Source of the DNA: Thalassotalea marina
Lineage (GTDB): Bacteria; Pseudomonadota; Gammaproteobacteria; Enterobacterales; Alteromonadaceae
Length of the DNA: 64,000 nucleotides
Reading direction: 5' to 3'
Assembly: GCF_014656435.1 (NCBI RefSeq)
Contig: NZ_BNCK01000003.1
Location: 248,001-312,000, forward strand
Shown here piece after piece: positions 45,215 through 53,227 of this stretch. The notes beneath the pieces are model-generated. The model was not told the origin of the DNA. It searched no databases and saw only the letters and a program-made list of their open reading frames with translations. How positions within the stretch are numbered: position 1 is the stretch's first letter; each line of letters starts with the position of its first letter. A program made the translations under genes and the position numbers.

Positions 45215-45790
45215 ATGACTCGTCACAAGAAAACCAGAAAGCCACCACAAGAGGCGGCAAAGACAAGATTGTCTAAAAAAGAAAAGCAGCAAATTGCTGA
45301 GTTAAGAGATAAAAAGCCGAAAAAACAAACCGGTAATAAACCAGGTAACCGCCAACAAGAAGCCGTAGCCAACAAGCGCAATCAACATGGCGCCAAGGAT
45401 AATAAAGATCCTAGATTGGGTAGTAAAAAGCCGATTGATTTAGGCGTACCTGCAGTAATGTCTCAACTTAAGCCGAACAAGAAATCTACAAAGTCAGCAG
45501 CAACTGCTGGTATTGCAGCTATTCGAGTGTTAGATGAAACAAAATCTATCTCTGCTCAAATTGCTGAAATAGAGCAAGACGAAGCTTTATTGGCCATCAT
45601 TGCAAAACAAGAAGATGACATTGAGTTAACAGAGCAAGAAGTTGATTATTACAATGAGTTAATGGAACGCCACGAAACGCTTTCTGCACAGCTACCAGTA
45701 GAGGAAGATACCGAATCAAGCGAAGAAGAGCTTGATGAAGATAGCTTATGGGACAAATTGGATAAAACTGATTTTTCCGAGTATCAATAA
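45215..45790 (+). CDS. yihI: Der GTPase-activating protein YihI
   Basis: A 191-residue, very hydrophilic protein. It has a lysine-rich N-terminus (MTRHKKTRKPP, LSKKEKQQIAELRDKK, DPRLGSKKPIDLG) and an acidic C-terminus (about 165-191), the signature of YihI. YihI stimulates the GTPase Der (EngA) in large-subunit ribosome assembly. The central LGSKKPI segment is conserved in the family. It lies after the csrC-type RNA and before the DUF2489 and hemN genes, a synteny kept in many Gammaproteobacteria. Confidence 0.94.
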   Translation: MTRHKKTRKPPQEAAKTRLSKKEKQQIAELRDKKPKKQTGNKPGNRQQEAVANKRNQHGAKDNKDPRLGSKKPIDLGVPAVMSQLKPNKKSTKSAATAGIAAIRVLDETKSISAQIAEIEQDEALLAIIAKQEDDIELTEQEVDYYNELMERHETLSAQLPVEEDTESSEEELDEDSLWDKLDKTDFSEYQ

Positions 45791-45803
45791 TCTAGAGTAA
45801 AGT

Positions 45804-46298
45804 ATGACTGATTTTTGGCTTTATTTATCTATTGCTGGTGCTTTGATTATTGCTGGTTTGGCGTTTTATGCTGGCATGTTGCTAAAACAAGTTAAACGAC
45901 AGCAACAGCAGCAACAAGAGGCGGAAGTCGCACATCAACAGCGTTTAAAACAGCACGACAAAAAAGTGCTAGACAGTGTCATCATTATTGTTCGCGCGAT
46001 GAAAGAAGAACAGTGTGATCTCTCTGAAGGGTGCTGGCGATTAAGCGTATTGTTAGACTCATTAAAAACCTCAAGTGAGTTATCGCAACAGTTTCCTAAT
46101 ATTTTTGAGCTGTATAACGAAATTAAACACATGCCAATTTTGGAAGAGCGTAAAAAATTAGAGAAAAAAGCACGCATGAAGCTCGATCTTGAGCGAATGA
46201 AACAAGAAAGTCGTTTAGCGCCAGCCATTCACAACGACTTGGAACAATTGCATCAATATGCCAATGAAAGAGTGAGTGTTTTACAACAAGCGCATTAA
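45804..46298 (+). CDS. DUF2489-family membrane-anchored protein
   Basis: A 164-residue protein with one N-terminal TM helix (about 6-27) followed by a Gln-rich coiled segment and a helical cytoplasmic domain (VLDSVIIIVRAMKEEQCDLSEGCWRLSVLLD). This matches DUF2489 proteins, which habitually lie between yihI and hemN in Vibrio and Alteromonas-type genomes. The start is 13 nt after the yihI stop, so the two are co-transcribed. Function unknown. Confidence 0.85.
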   Translation: MTDFWLYLSIAGALIIAGLAFYAGMLLKQVKRQQQQQQEAEVAHQQRLKQHDKKVLDSVIIIVRAMKEEQCDLSEGCWRLSVLLDSLKTSSELSQQFPNIFELYNEIKHMPILEERKKLEKKARMKLDLERMKQESRLAPAIHNDLEQLHQYANERVSVLQQAH

Positions 46299-46302
46299 AA
46301 CT

Positions 46303-46344
46303 TTGCGCCTGATCAAATAACGCGGACGCGCTTTTCGATATAAT
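46303..46344 (+). promoter_or_regulatory. probable FNR-activated promoter of hemN
   Basis: TTGCGCCTGATCAA (46303-46316) matches the FNR consensus TTGAT-N4-ATCAA at 8 of 10 defined positions. A perfect TATAAT lies at 46339-46344. A start site about 7 nt after the -10 puts the FNR site centre near -41.5, the class II activation position. No good -35 box is present, which suits an activator-dependent promoter. Binding is inferred. Confidence 0.6.
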
Positions 46345-46373
46345 TGCTTGGTGATTAACCATTGGACACCTTG

Positions 46374-47744
46374 ATGAAAACCGAGCAATTTTTTGACCCT
46401 TCACTGTTAAAAAAATACAACACCAGCGGACCAAGATATACGTCTTACCCAACCGCGCTCGAATTCAACGACAGTTTCAATGCAACAGCTGTTGAAACAG
46501 CTGTTAACGCGTCAGAAAATAACGAGTTATCTCTATATATTCATATCCCATTTTGCCATTCATTGTGCTACTACTGCGGCTGTAACAAGGTAGTGACCAG
46601 ACATAGAGGTAAAGCAGATACTTACTTAGAATATTTGTTTAAAGAAATTCAGCAAAAAGCTAAGTTATTTTCACGCTACAAAATAAAGCAATTACATTTA
46701 GGTGGTGGCACACCAAGCTTTTTAACAAAAGCTCAACTATCACTATTAATTAATACGCTTAAACAAGCGTTCAATTTTGCTTGCACATTAGAGATGAGCA
46801 TTGAAATTGACCCTCGAGAAATCACCTTAGATTATGCCGACCATTTAAGAACACTTGGGTTTAATCGCATCAGTATTGGTGTACAAGATATTGATGAGAA
46901 AGTACAGCAAGCCATTAACCGTACCCAATCAACTGAGTTTATTGCTGACTTTATTGCTCATGCAAAAAATATTGGTTTTCGTTCGGTCAACGTTGATTTG
47001 ATTTACGGCTTGCCACACCAAACACCTGAAACTTTTGCACGTACTTTGAAACAAGCAAAAGACATGGACGTCGACCGCATTTCGCTGTTTAGTTATGCAC
47101 ACTTACCTAGCCGCTTCGCCGCACAACGTAAATTGCGTGACGAGTGGTTGCCAAATGCTAGCGAAAAATTTGCCTTAATGAAGCAGGCGATAGAAACCTT
47201 AACCGATTATGGCTACGAGTTTGTTGGTATGGACCATTTTGCCAAACCGGATGACGAGCTAGCAGTTGCTCAACGCTATGGTACATTGCACCGTAACTTT
47301 CAAGGGTATACCACACACGGTAATTACGATTTACTCGGTTTGGGTGTGTCTTCTATCAGTGCTATTGGTAACTGTTACAGCCAAAATGAAAAAGATTTAA
47401 AAGCGTATTATCAACAAATTGACCAACAGGGTCACGCCATTGTTAAAGGCTTAACCTTAAGTCAAGATGATAGCTTACGTGGTGAGGTGATTCGTGAACT
47501 CATGTGTAATATGTATCTAGATATTGAACACATTAATCAAAAATATCAGATCGACTTTTTTCAATACTTTGAACAAGACATTAACATGTTATCGTGTTTT
47601 ATCGATGATGACTTAATTGAAATTTCAGACAAAGATATCAAAGTGCATCAACGCGCGCGCCTGCTGATCCGAATTATATGTATGACCTTTGACTCATACA
47701 TGAAACAGCACATTAATCAGCAACGATTTTCACGCGTCATTTAG
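46374..47744 (+). CDS. hemN: oxygen-independent coproporphyrinogen III oxidase
   Basis: A 456-residue radical SAM enzyme that converts coproporphyrinogen III to protoporphyrinogen IX without oxygen in haem synthesis. The 4Fe-4S motif C61-H-S-L-C65-Y-Y-C68-GC is in YIHIPFCHSLCYYCGC. HLGGGTPSFL, ISIGVQDID and the conserved N-terminal YNTSGPRYTSYPTA typical of true HemN (as against HemW) are present. ATG 46374 is preferred over the upstream TTG 46362. It follows yihI and DUF2489 and has an apparent FNR-type promoter, in line with anaerobic induction of hemN in relatives. Confidence 0.96.
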   Translation: MKTEQFFDPSLLKKYNTSGPRYTSYPTALEFNDSFNATAVETAVNASENNELSLYIHIPFCHSLCYYCGCNKVVTRHRGKADTYLEYLFKEIQQKAKLFSRYKIKQLHLGGGTPSFLTKAQLSLLINTLKQAFNFACTLEMSIEIDPREITLDYADHLRTLGFNRISIGVQDIDEKVQQAINRTQSTEFIADFIAHAKNIGFRSVNVDLIYGLPHQTPETFARTLKQAKDMDVDRISLFSYAHLPSRFAAQRKLRDEWLPNASEKFALMKQAIETLTDYGYEFVGMDHFAKPDDELAVAQRYGTLHRNFQGYTTHGNYDLLGLGVSSISAIGNCYSQNEKDLKAYYQQIDQQGHAIVKGLTLSQDDSLRGEVIRELMCNMYLDIEHINQKYQIDFFQYFEQDINMLSCFIDDDLIEISDKDIKVHQRARLLIRIICMTFDSYMKQHINQQRFSRVI

Positions 47745-47803
47745 CGTTGCCATTGAACCAATCCCCAACCTAGCCGGCAGCAATTAGTCGTAACGTTGTC
47801 GGC

Positions 47804-48337
47804 TTACTCCAAAAAACCTATATTTATTTGACAATTTTGGCTGGTAAATGCCAGTGCTTTTTGGCCGTCAATCATGGTTTCTTTAGCAAGGTCAATCCAC
47901 TGATAATAGACATTTCGATGCACCTTTGCCATCAGATTACGTCTTACGATAACAGTTAACAAACCATCATCAGTGATGGTAACAGGATGTTCGTTATCCA
48001 AAATGAATTTATCGTCAAGGTTAGTGGTTAACTGCATTACTGTTTGTTCGCTATCCAACCATTGCCACTGTGTAATTAGAAAGGGATAGTCTTCAACTTG
48101 AATTTTTACTTTTTCTACCGGCGTGACTAAAAAATAATCGTTGTTTTCTCGTTTTAATACAGAGGCAAACAACTTCACTAATGACATACGTTTAAATATC
48201 GTGCCGTTGTAAAACCAACTGCCGTCTTGTTTAATTTCTAAGTCAATTTCACCACAATAATCGGGGTTCCATTGCTCAACTGGCGGTATTTTGTTTTGTG
48301 ACGCTTTTAACGCCTCAGCGATCTTTTCAAGTGACAT
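47804..48337 (-). CDS. DUF1285-family protein
   Basis: A 177-residue cytoplasmic protein starting at ATG 48337 after AAGGGATT. An upstream in-frame codon at 48373 lacks support. The sequence CGEIDLEIKQDGSWFYNGTIFKRMSLVKLFASVL and the later VKIQVEDYPFLI are hallmarks of DUF1285, whose structures show two small beta-rich domains. Function unknown. It is convergent with hemN. An imperfect 10-bp hairpin with two G-U pairs (47772-47804) lies between the two stops and may help to end transcription. Confidence 0.88.
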   Translation of the reverse strand: MSLEKIAEALKASQNKIPPVEQWNPDYCGEIDLEIKQDGSWFYNGTIFKRMSLVKLFASVLKRENNDYFLVTPVEKVKIQVEDYPFLITQWQWLDSEQTVMQLTTNLDDKFILDNEHPVTITDDGLLTVIVRRNLMAKVHRNVYYQWIDLAKETMIDGQKALAFTSQNCQINIGFLE

Positions 48338-48447
48338 GATTAATCCCTTTGTGTAATAACAAAAGCGTAGCAAATTATTACTTACTTTAGGTTCAGTTGG
48401 CCTTTATTTACAGTGTAACAAATTTTTAGAAAATTCAGCCAAAACAC

Positions 48448-48476
48448 TTGTCATCATACGGGCTTTACTATAGAAT
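48448..48476 (+). promoter_or_regulatory. promoter of tRNA-His with GC-rich discriminator
   Basis: TTGTCA and TAGAAT separated by 17 bp, followed directly by TCGCGC, a discriminator type seen at stringently controlled stable-RNA promoters. About 40 nt before the tRNA. Confidence 0.65.
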
Positions 48477-48519
48477 TCGCGCACTTTTCGGAAATGCCCA
48501 ATTTTCGAAACATATCAGT

Positions 48520-48596
48520 GGTGGCATTAGCTCAGTTGGTAGAGCCCTGGATTGTGATTCCAGTTGTCGTGGGTTCAAGTCCCATATGCCACCCCA
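48520..48596 (+). tRNA. tRNA-His (GTG anticodon)
   Basis: A full cloverleaf is visible: acceptor GTGGCAT pairs with ATGCCAC, the D-arm is GCTCAGTTGGTAGAGC, and the anticodon stem CTGGA/TCCAG encloses GTG at 48554-48556. The T-arm is GTGGGTTCAAGTCCCAT, and CCA is encoded at 48594-48596. The extra G at -1 (48520) opposite discriminator C73 is the identity feature of tRNA-His. Confidence 0.97.
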
Positions 48597-48795
48597 CTCT
48601 TTTCTTCTTAGCTTTCATCAATTAATCTACTACGATACAGTTTCCACGACCGAATCACTGGTGATTCCGCTATTGCCATTTTTGCGTGGGTGATTGAAAT
48701 CCCATATGCCACCCCACTCTTCTTTTCTAGATTCTTTACATTACATCCAACAAAGAAAATATAGCCACGACCGAATCACTGGTGATTCCGCTATT
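48580..48795 (+). repeat. tandem ~120-bp duplication of the tRNA-His 3' end and downstream hairpin
   Basis: The 22-nt end of the tRNA (48580-48601) is repeated exactly at 48700-48721. A 31-nt block containing the hairpin GAATCACTGGTGATTC at 48644-48674 is repeated exactly at 48765-48795. The offset is 120-121 bp in both cases while the sequence between has diverged. It looks like a tRNA-tail duplication or a relic of a second tRNA or integration site. Confidence 0.85.
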
Positions 48796-48811
48796 TCTAG
48801 CTACTGATAAA

Positions 48812-49315
48812 TTATGTTAATCGATCGAGCCGTTTTCTTTCTTCAATTATCATATTTAACATATTAAGCTTTAGTTCCGCTTCTTGACGTTCATATTCGC
48901 TTAATTGTTGCTCTAAGGCTTCTACTTCACTTTTTGATGATTCATCATGATAGGCTTTAATACCTGCTGCAACCCTTGAATTTCCAGAACTTTCAATGGG
49001 GTGGTCACTTTTAATATTTACCGTTGGATTTTTTAGTTTGTTGATTTTCTCTCGCAAACGTAGCGCTAACGCTCTGACTATCTCGATAGCTTTTTCTAAC
49101 GATTCATAATCATCTTTAAAGGTTGCATTACCTTCTTTATACGCAGCAGCTTCGTTATCGAGTTGTTTTGAAAAAATGTATTCTGGCTCTTTTTGTTTAT
49201 CTTTTTCTTGTACATTTTCTGAGTTTGCTGAATTGTCATTAGTAACCTCAGCGCTGTGCCTAGCCCTCTCGCGAAGGGGCTGGGAGATTGACAAGTTTTC
49301 CTTTCTAATTTCCAT
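48812..49315 (-). CDS. hypothetical coiled-coil protein
   Basis: A 167-residue, highly charged protein without signal peptide or TM segment. Residues about 70-95 and 125-165 (VEALEQQLSEYERQEAELKLNMLNMIIEERKRLDRL) are predicted by eye to be long helices or coiled coil; the first 50 residues are low complexity and probably disordered. I do not recognise a family. The start at ATG 49315 has only a weak ribosome site. It lies next to the duplicated tRNA-His tail, a typical place for accessory genes, and has no operon partner. Confidence 0.6.
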   Translation of the reverse strand: MEIRKENLSISQPLRERARHSAEVTNDNSANSENVQEKDKQKEPEYIFSKQLDNEAAAYKEGNATFKDDYESLEKAIEIVRALALRLREKINKLKNPTVNIKSDHPIESSGNSRVAAGIKAYHDESSKSEVEALEQQLSEYERQEAELKLNMLNMIIEERKRLDRLT

Positions 49316-49375
49316 TCGACGTCCATGTAAAAAGCGTTTATTGATTTATCGGCTGAGAAAACAATAACTAAAGCT

Positions 49376-49391
49376 ATACCAATTGAATTAA
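49376..49391. repeat. ATACCAATTGAATTAA repeat, copy 2
   Basis: An exact second copy of the 16-nt sequence at 44509, here in the 277-nt gap before the DUF1328 gene. No longer flanking similarity was seen. Confidence 0.5.
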
Positions 49392-49592
49392 CTTTATTTT
49401 GAGTTCTCTAGTTGATCATCACGCAAGTTTTACATTTATACCATGTAAACTTTTCATTAAATGAAAATAGTTTTCTTTTGAAACGCTCATGAAAAATCAA
49501 TAACCATTTGTTTAAATTGGATTTTTAACTTTTGGCATAATAACCGCTATATCCATATCGAAGACAAACAATTCACTAAATGGAGGTTTATT

Positions 49593-49769
49593 ATGCTTGG
49601 TTGGGCACTAACATTTTTTGTCATCGCTATTGTTGCAGCAATTTTTGGTTTTTCTGGTATCGCAGGCGCAGCAGCAGGTATAGCAAAAATAATCTTTTTT
49701 ATCTTTGTTGTGTTATTGGCAATTTCTTTGGTTGCCAACGCCATTCGGGGCAAAGCGCCAAGGGCTTAA
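49593..49769 (+). CDS. DUF1328/YtjA-family small membrane protein
   Basis: A 58-residue protein of two hydrophobic helices: [20 protein letters not shown], the small-residue stretch [12 protein letters not shown], and [19 protein letters not shown]. This is the compact pattern of DUF1328 (E. coli YtjA). GGAGG precedes the ATG by 6 nt. Such proteins are typically induced under envelope or stationary-phase stress; the function is unknown. It is followed by a small lipoprotein gene and then by other stress-type genes. Confidence 0.9.
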   Translation: MLGWALTFFVIAIVAAIFGFSGIAGAAAGIAKIIFFIFVVLLAISLVANAIRGKAPRA

Positions 49770-49817
49770 ACAAAAGTTTTAACGATTTAATCATTTTAAC
49801 AATTTAAGGAGAAACAC

Positions 49818-50012
49818 ATGTTAAACAAAAAGACACTTTCAGCCACACTATTAGCACTATTTGTTACTGCAGGTTTAGGTGCATGTTCAGATGATTCAGC
49901 AGAAGAAGCTGGCGAGCACATTGATGAAATGGTCGATGATGCGGGTAACGCAGTAGAAGATGCCTGCGAAAAAGTTAAAGAAGGCGTCGATGCAAAAGAT
50001 AAAGACTGTTAA
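49818..50012 (+). CDS. small acidic lipoprotein
   Basis: A 64-residue lipoprotein: signal MLNKKTLSATLLALFVTAG with lipobox LGAC (Cys22), then a very acidic tail (DDSAEEAGEHIDEMVDDAG) with two more Cys (CEKVKEG and the C-terminal Cys). It resembles small entericidin-like or uncharacterised marine lipoproteins, but I cannot assign it to a family. AAGGAGAA precedes the start. It is 48 nt after the DUF1328 gene, so co-transcription is likely. A terminator follows. Confidence 0.8.
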   Translation: MLNKKTLSATLLALFVTAGLGACSDDSAEEAGEHIDEMVDDAGNAVEDACEKVKEGVDAKDKDC

Positions 50013-50028
50013 TCAGCATTTGAGCGAC

Positions 50029-50071
50029 AAAAAAGCTCTCGGTTGTCATCGTTACACCGTGAGCTTTTTTA
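50029..50071 (+). terminator. rho-independent terminator of the lipoprotein gene
   Basis: AAAAAAGCTC / GAGCTTTTTT forms the base of a hairpin, extended by CGG/CCG pairs across one mismatch, 17 nt after the stop. Confidence 0.8.
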
Positions 50072-50116
50072 TTACTTTCATCAACAAGCCAGCTTATTAA
50101 ATCTTTAGAGGACTAT

Positions 50117-50278
50117 ATGCGCTGTAAACCTAATCACACTAAAGTACACACCATGGCAAACTTTAATTGGTATGCCCGTCATAACATCACACCAATTTCT
50201 AGAATTTATAGTTTATCACGGTTAAAAAACACATCATCAAACAACAAAGAAAAACATTTGGCGACCAATGTTGGCTAA
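50117..50278 (+). CDS. putative 53-residue small protein
   Basis: An ORF starting at ATG 50117 with AGAGGA about 5 nt upstream, encoding MRCKPNHTKVHTMANFNWYARH and ending just before the convergent OsmC gene. The product is basic with no signal or TM helix. The good ribosome site is the only support; it could be chance. No family recognised. Confidence 0.35.
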   Translation: MRCKPNHTKVHTMANFNWYARHNITPISRIYSLSRLKNTSSNNKEKHLATNVG

Positions 50279-50283
50279 ATGTT

Positions 50284-50757
50284 CTAAGGTTTAAACAAAA
50301 TCTCAGTCACCACCTCTGTTTTAACTGAGTTTGCAATAAAACATTCATCATGTGATTGATGATGCATAATTTTCAGATCTTCGATGGTTGGTTGTTTATC
50401 TCCCGAAAAAAGAATATCTGGGCGAAGCATCACTTTGGTTATACTGATTTTGCCTTGCTCATTTTTCTTCATCTCGCCAATAGCATCATCAATATAACTT
50501 TCTACAACAAACCCTTTCTGTGCAGCGATATGTAAAAATAACAACATATGGCAGCTTGATAACGAAGCAACAAATGCCTCTTCAGGGTCAACATTTTCCT
50601 CTACAGAATACGGTTTAGGGACAATATGGGGAGACGCTGAGGCTGCTACCTTGGCGCCGCCATCAAATTCCCACCAATGCGCCCTGTTGTATTTACAATC
50701 GACAAAAGTTTCATCATATTGCCTTTGCCACACGATCTTAGCAGTGTAACTTGCCAT
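50284..50757 (-). CDS. OsmC-family peroxiredoxin-like protein
   Basis: A 157-residue OsmC/Ohr-fold protein starting at ATG 50757 after GGAGA. The motif NVDPEEAFVASLSSCHMLLFLHIA holds the first catalytic-type Cys, and HHQSHDECFIANSVKTEV holds the second, as in OsmC proteins that reduce organic hydroperoxides. The segment ARHWW-like (NRAHWWEFDGG) near the N-terminus is typical of a marine subgroup. The gene is divergent from a LysR regulator, which may control it. The preferred oxidant is not known. Confidence 0.9.
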   Translation of the reverse strand: MASYTAKIVWQRQYDETFVDCKYNRAHWWEFDGGAKVAASASPHIVPKPYSVEENVDPEEAFVASLSSCHMLLFLHIAAQKGFVVESYIDDAIGEMKKNEQGKISITKVMLRPDILFSGDKQPTIEDLKIMHHQSHDECFIANSVKTEVVTEILFKP

Positions 50758-50866
50758 AAATTCTCCAGTCACTATGAGTATTTTTAATGACACTATTATG
50801 GCTTGATAGTTTTACTTTGAAGAAGCGATAATATTTCAATCTCACATGAGGATTACTCACACCACA

Positions 50867-51778
50867 ATGACGAACAACATTTCATATTCAGCAATACACA
50901 CTTTTACCGTCGTGGCCAAAGAGCTTAGTTTTACACGAGCTGCAGAAGTGCTGCACATTACGCCAAGTGCCGTTAGCCACCAAATGAAACTGTTAGAAGG
51001 CCAGATGGGTGTCACGCTATTTATTCGACAATCAAAGGGAGTGAGCTTGTCATTAGCTGGGCAATCTTTATTTAGACATGCTTTGTCTGGCATAAGAAAT
51101 ATTCAACACGGTATTATGCAGAGTCAATTTGCCAGTCAAAATGAAAAGTTGGTCATTGCGGTTATTCCTTCGTTATGCCAGCTGTGGCTCATACCACGCT
51201 TAAAAGATTTTTCCGATAAATTTCCTCATATAGAGTTAGAGATAACGGCTGTTGATCAACTCGTAGATTTCACCACTGGTCAGTTTGACGGGCATATTCA
51301 TTTTGGCGCAGGAGATTATCGTGTCAATCAGGCTTTGTATTTGAGTTCAGAAAAAGTCTACCCGGTTTGTCACCCTGATCTCGCAGCTAACAATGACCAT
51401 AGTGCTTTAGATAACTTATTAAAAAGTAATAAGTTACTCAGTTACAAAGCAGGTATTGAAGATGAACCTGGCGGTGTCACGTGGTTAGACTGGTTTAAGC
51501 ATTTTGCTATTGAAAAACCAAACCATTTAAGCCAAATGTCATTTAGTCACGTTTCAATGGCTACCTTGGCAGCCAAATTGAAACAGGGAATTGCGTTAGG
51601 CTGGCATAAAATGGTGCAAGATGATATTGCTCAAGGGCAGTTGATTAGATTGACAGAAAACGAGATTACAACAAGTTATAACTATTATTTAGTCGCACCA
51701 CATCGCTCATGGCAGAAGGCAACGTTCAGTACTTTTTCAACTTGGTTGTTGCAACAAATGACAGACGAGAAAGATTAA
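50867..51778 (+). CDS. LysR-family transcriptional regulator (GcvA-like)
   Basis: A 303-residue LysR regulator. The N-terminal winged helix-turn-helix reads IHTFTVVAKELSFTRAAEVLHITPSAVSHQMKLLEGQMG (about residues 9-47), followed by a substrate-binding domain (LVIAVIPSLCQLWLIPRL, GHIHFGAGDY). The SAVSHQ helix and the FAxGxxxLTRAAE-like start place it near GcvA/AmpR types. ATG 50867 is used; ATG 50846 is possible. It shares a short intergenic region with the divergent osmC-like gene, the usual layout for a LysR target, so control of that gene is likely but unproven. Confidence 0.9.
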   Translation: MTNNISYSAIHTFTVVAKELSFTRAAEVLHITPSAVSHQMKLLEGQMGVTLFIRQSKGVSLSLAGQSLFRHALSGIRNIQHGIMQSQFASQNEKLVIAVIPSLCQLWLIPRLKDFSDKFPHIELEITAVDQLVDFTTGQFDGHIHFGAGDYRVNQALYLSSEKVYPVCHPDLAANNDHSALDNLLKSNKLLSYKAGIEDEPGGVTWLDWFKHFAIEKPNHLSQMSFSHVSMATLAAKLKQGIALGWHKMVQDDIAQGQLIRLTENEITTSYNYYLVAPHRSWQKATFSTFSTWLLQQMTDEKD

Positions 51779-51842
51779 GGTTATTGATATGATAAAAGCC
51801 GTAAATCGAATGACTTATTCGACAGCTCAAACGTCTACTTAT

Positions 51843-52100
51843 TTAAACTAACATGCCTAAGTAGAGCCGTTTTAATAATACCAGTTGTCGAAGTGCACCA
51901 AATCTTCCATATCGGGCTGTTAACGCACCAAGTAAAAAGCTAACGGCCAATCCTTGTGGAGAGCTGAGCACTGACTTAGCAGTCTGCTCACCGCGATCCT
52001 GATAATATTGTTTAAGCTGCTGCGCTAACACCAAATCTTTTTTAGCAGGTCTTAGCTCTTGTTGAAGCTTACTGGTAATGTATTTTGCTAATCTTGTCAT
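51843..52100 (-). CDS. small hypothetical protein of the yqjDE-like operon (YqjK-like position)
   Basis: An 85-residue basic protein with one hydrophobic segment (QGLAVSFLLGALTARYG, about 50-66). Two consecutive ATGs (52103/52100) are available; the second has better spacing from GGAGA. It is the third gene after the YqjD- and YqjE-like genes, the place of YqjK in Enterobacteria. Similarity to YqjK itself is only in size, charge and position. Function unknown. Confidence 0.65.
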   Translation of the reverse strand: MTRLAKYITSKLQQELRPAKKDLVLAQQLKQYYQDRGEQTAKSVLSSPQGLAVSFLLGALTARYGRFGALRQLVLLKRLYLGMLV

Positions 52101-52118
52101 CATTTCTCCAAGTCACGA

Positions 52119-52520
52119 TTATTGAATATCAAATACTGACGTTAGCTGGCTTAAGCTCTGATTGAACAATACCACACCTGTTTTAAGTAAATACCGTATA
52201 CCAACAATGTTAAGGCTAAGTACCAACACAGTGGACAGTAGCCAGTGCATACCTATTTGGATCAAGCCGTATGACAACATCACATTTAAGCTCACCCAAA
52301 CACAGGTCGCCAGAATGAGAGAAAACCAGATGATAGCGAGTGATATAAATAAAGTTTTAAGATTCACTCTTAGTCGATTACCCATTAACTTTAAGTGAGA
52401 TTTAATTAAATTTTTATAAGCCGCTATCAACACAGTGCCATCACGGCGAAGCTCGGTGAGCGAAGGGGATCGCTCACCGGCTTGTGTGTGGTTCTCATGA
52501 TGATGAGAATTTTTTTCCAT
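52119..52520 (-). CDS. YqjE-like/phage-holin-superfamily membrane protein
   Basis: A 133-residue protein with a His-rich hydrophilic N-terminus (about 1-25), an amphipathic LTELRRDGTVLIAAYKNLIKSHLKL segment, and two TM helices (about 55-80 and 87-108) with a helical tail. This is the architecture of YqjE and the broader holin-X superfamily. It starts one base after the YqjD-like gene ends, so the two are translationally coupled. In E. coli the yqjDE operon is RpoS-dependent. The role is unknown; there is no phage gene nearby. Confidence 0.75.
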   Translation of the reverse strand: MEKNSHHHENHTQAGERSPSLTELRRDGTVLIAAYKNLIKSHLKLMGNRLRVNLKTLFISLAIIWFSLILATCVWVSLNVMLSYGLIQIGMHWLLSTVLVLSLNIVGIRYLLKTGVVLFNQSLSQLTSVFDIQ

Positions 52521-52521
52521 G

Positions 52522-52851
52522 TTATTTCTTCCTTAATAACATTGAAGCAAGCATACCAATACCAAAAGCGATACCCGCTGTTTTTACTGGGTTTTCAACC
52601 GCATACTTTTTCACACCTGAGGTATTCCAGCTCTTTTCAAATGCTTTGCGCTTCTGGTCAAACGCTTTACCCGAAGCTACCTGTTTATCACGTAGTGAAG
52701 ATTCTGTAGTCGCTGCTGATTGGTGTAGTGAATCCACTGACGCATGAAGTGTGCTAGCAATTTGGTCTGCAACAGGATGTGATGAATCGCGACCATTCGC
52801 TTTAGGCGCAGGATTATTTTCTGACTTTGATGGGCTAGTTTGATTACTCAT
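52522..52851 (-). CDS. YqjD/ElaB-like (DUF883) membrane-anchored protein
   Basis: A 109-residue protein with a disordered N-terminus, a central helix (ADQIASTLHASVDSLHQSAATTESSLRDK) and a C-terminal single TM anchor GIAFGIGMLASMLLRKK that ends in basic residues. This is the DUF883 pattern of YqjD, ElaB and YgaM, which tether stationary-phase ribosomes to the inner membrane in E. coli. AAGGAGATAT precedes the start. It is the first gene of a three-gene operon with the YqjE-like and small basic proteins. Ribosome binding here is by family analogy. Confidence 0.8.
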   Translation of the reverse strand: MSNQTSPSKSENNPAPKANGRDSSHPVADQIASTLHASVDSLHQSAATTESSLRDKQVASGKAFDQKRKAFEKSWNTSGVKKYAVENPVKTAGIAFGIGMLASMLLRKK

Positions 52852-53227
52852 ACATATCTCCTTTTTGATAAGTCATTAAAATCACTTATAGACAATGCAA
52901 CGTGTTTGCCAACTTTTTATCCCTTTAAATACAACAACTTAAAATATCTTCAATATTTTGTACTTGTAGGGTTTATACGCTAGTTGTAAAAGTTACAACC
53001 TTGGGAAATAACGAAAATGACACATCGCCTATGATTGGATTTTATCGATTTTTATGTGAGCGCCAGCAGATAAAAAAATCGGGAAATATCTTGTTTACAC
53101 TTATTGTTTATTTGGCCCAAAAGTAGGTCATTCTCCGGCAATATTTTTAAGTCTAGAAATAAAAAACCCTCTGCTGGGGAAGCAGAGGGAACAACAACAG
53201 GAAGGAAGTGTTGTTAAAAAGCGAGCA
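52852..53227. other. 376-nt intergenic region
   Basis: No gene is visible. The left part is AT-rich and should carry the promoter of the yqjD-like operon. The right part holds the terminator of the outer-membrane protein gene (53161-53189) and a second small stem AACAACA / TGTTGTT at 53193-53215. Confidence 0.5.
53161..53189 (-). terminator. rho-independent terminator of the small outer-membrane protein gene
   Basis: On the minus strand CCCTCTGCT / AGCAGAGGG (5-nt loop) is followed by TTTTTT, about 40 nt after the gene's stop. Confidence 0.9.

Noticed and set aside
48644-48795. Two 31-nt direct repeats that could suggest a CRISPR array
   Set aside because: Only two copies, about 90 nt apart, with the tRNA tail repeated in register; no cas genes nearby. 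A duplicated tRNA tail explains it.
52119-52520. Holin-like protein as a sign of a prophage
   Set aside because: It is coupled to a YqjD-like gene as in the yqjDE operon, and no other phage genes are present.
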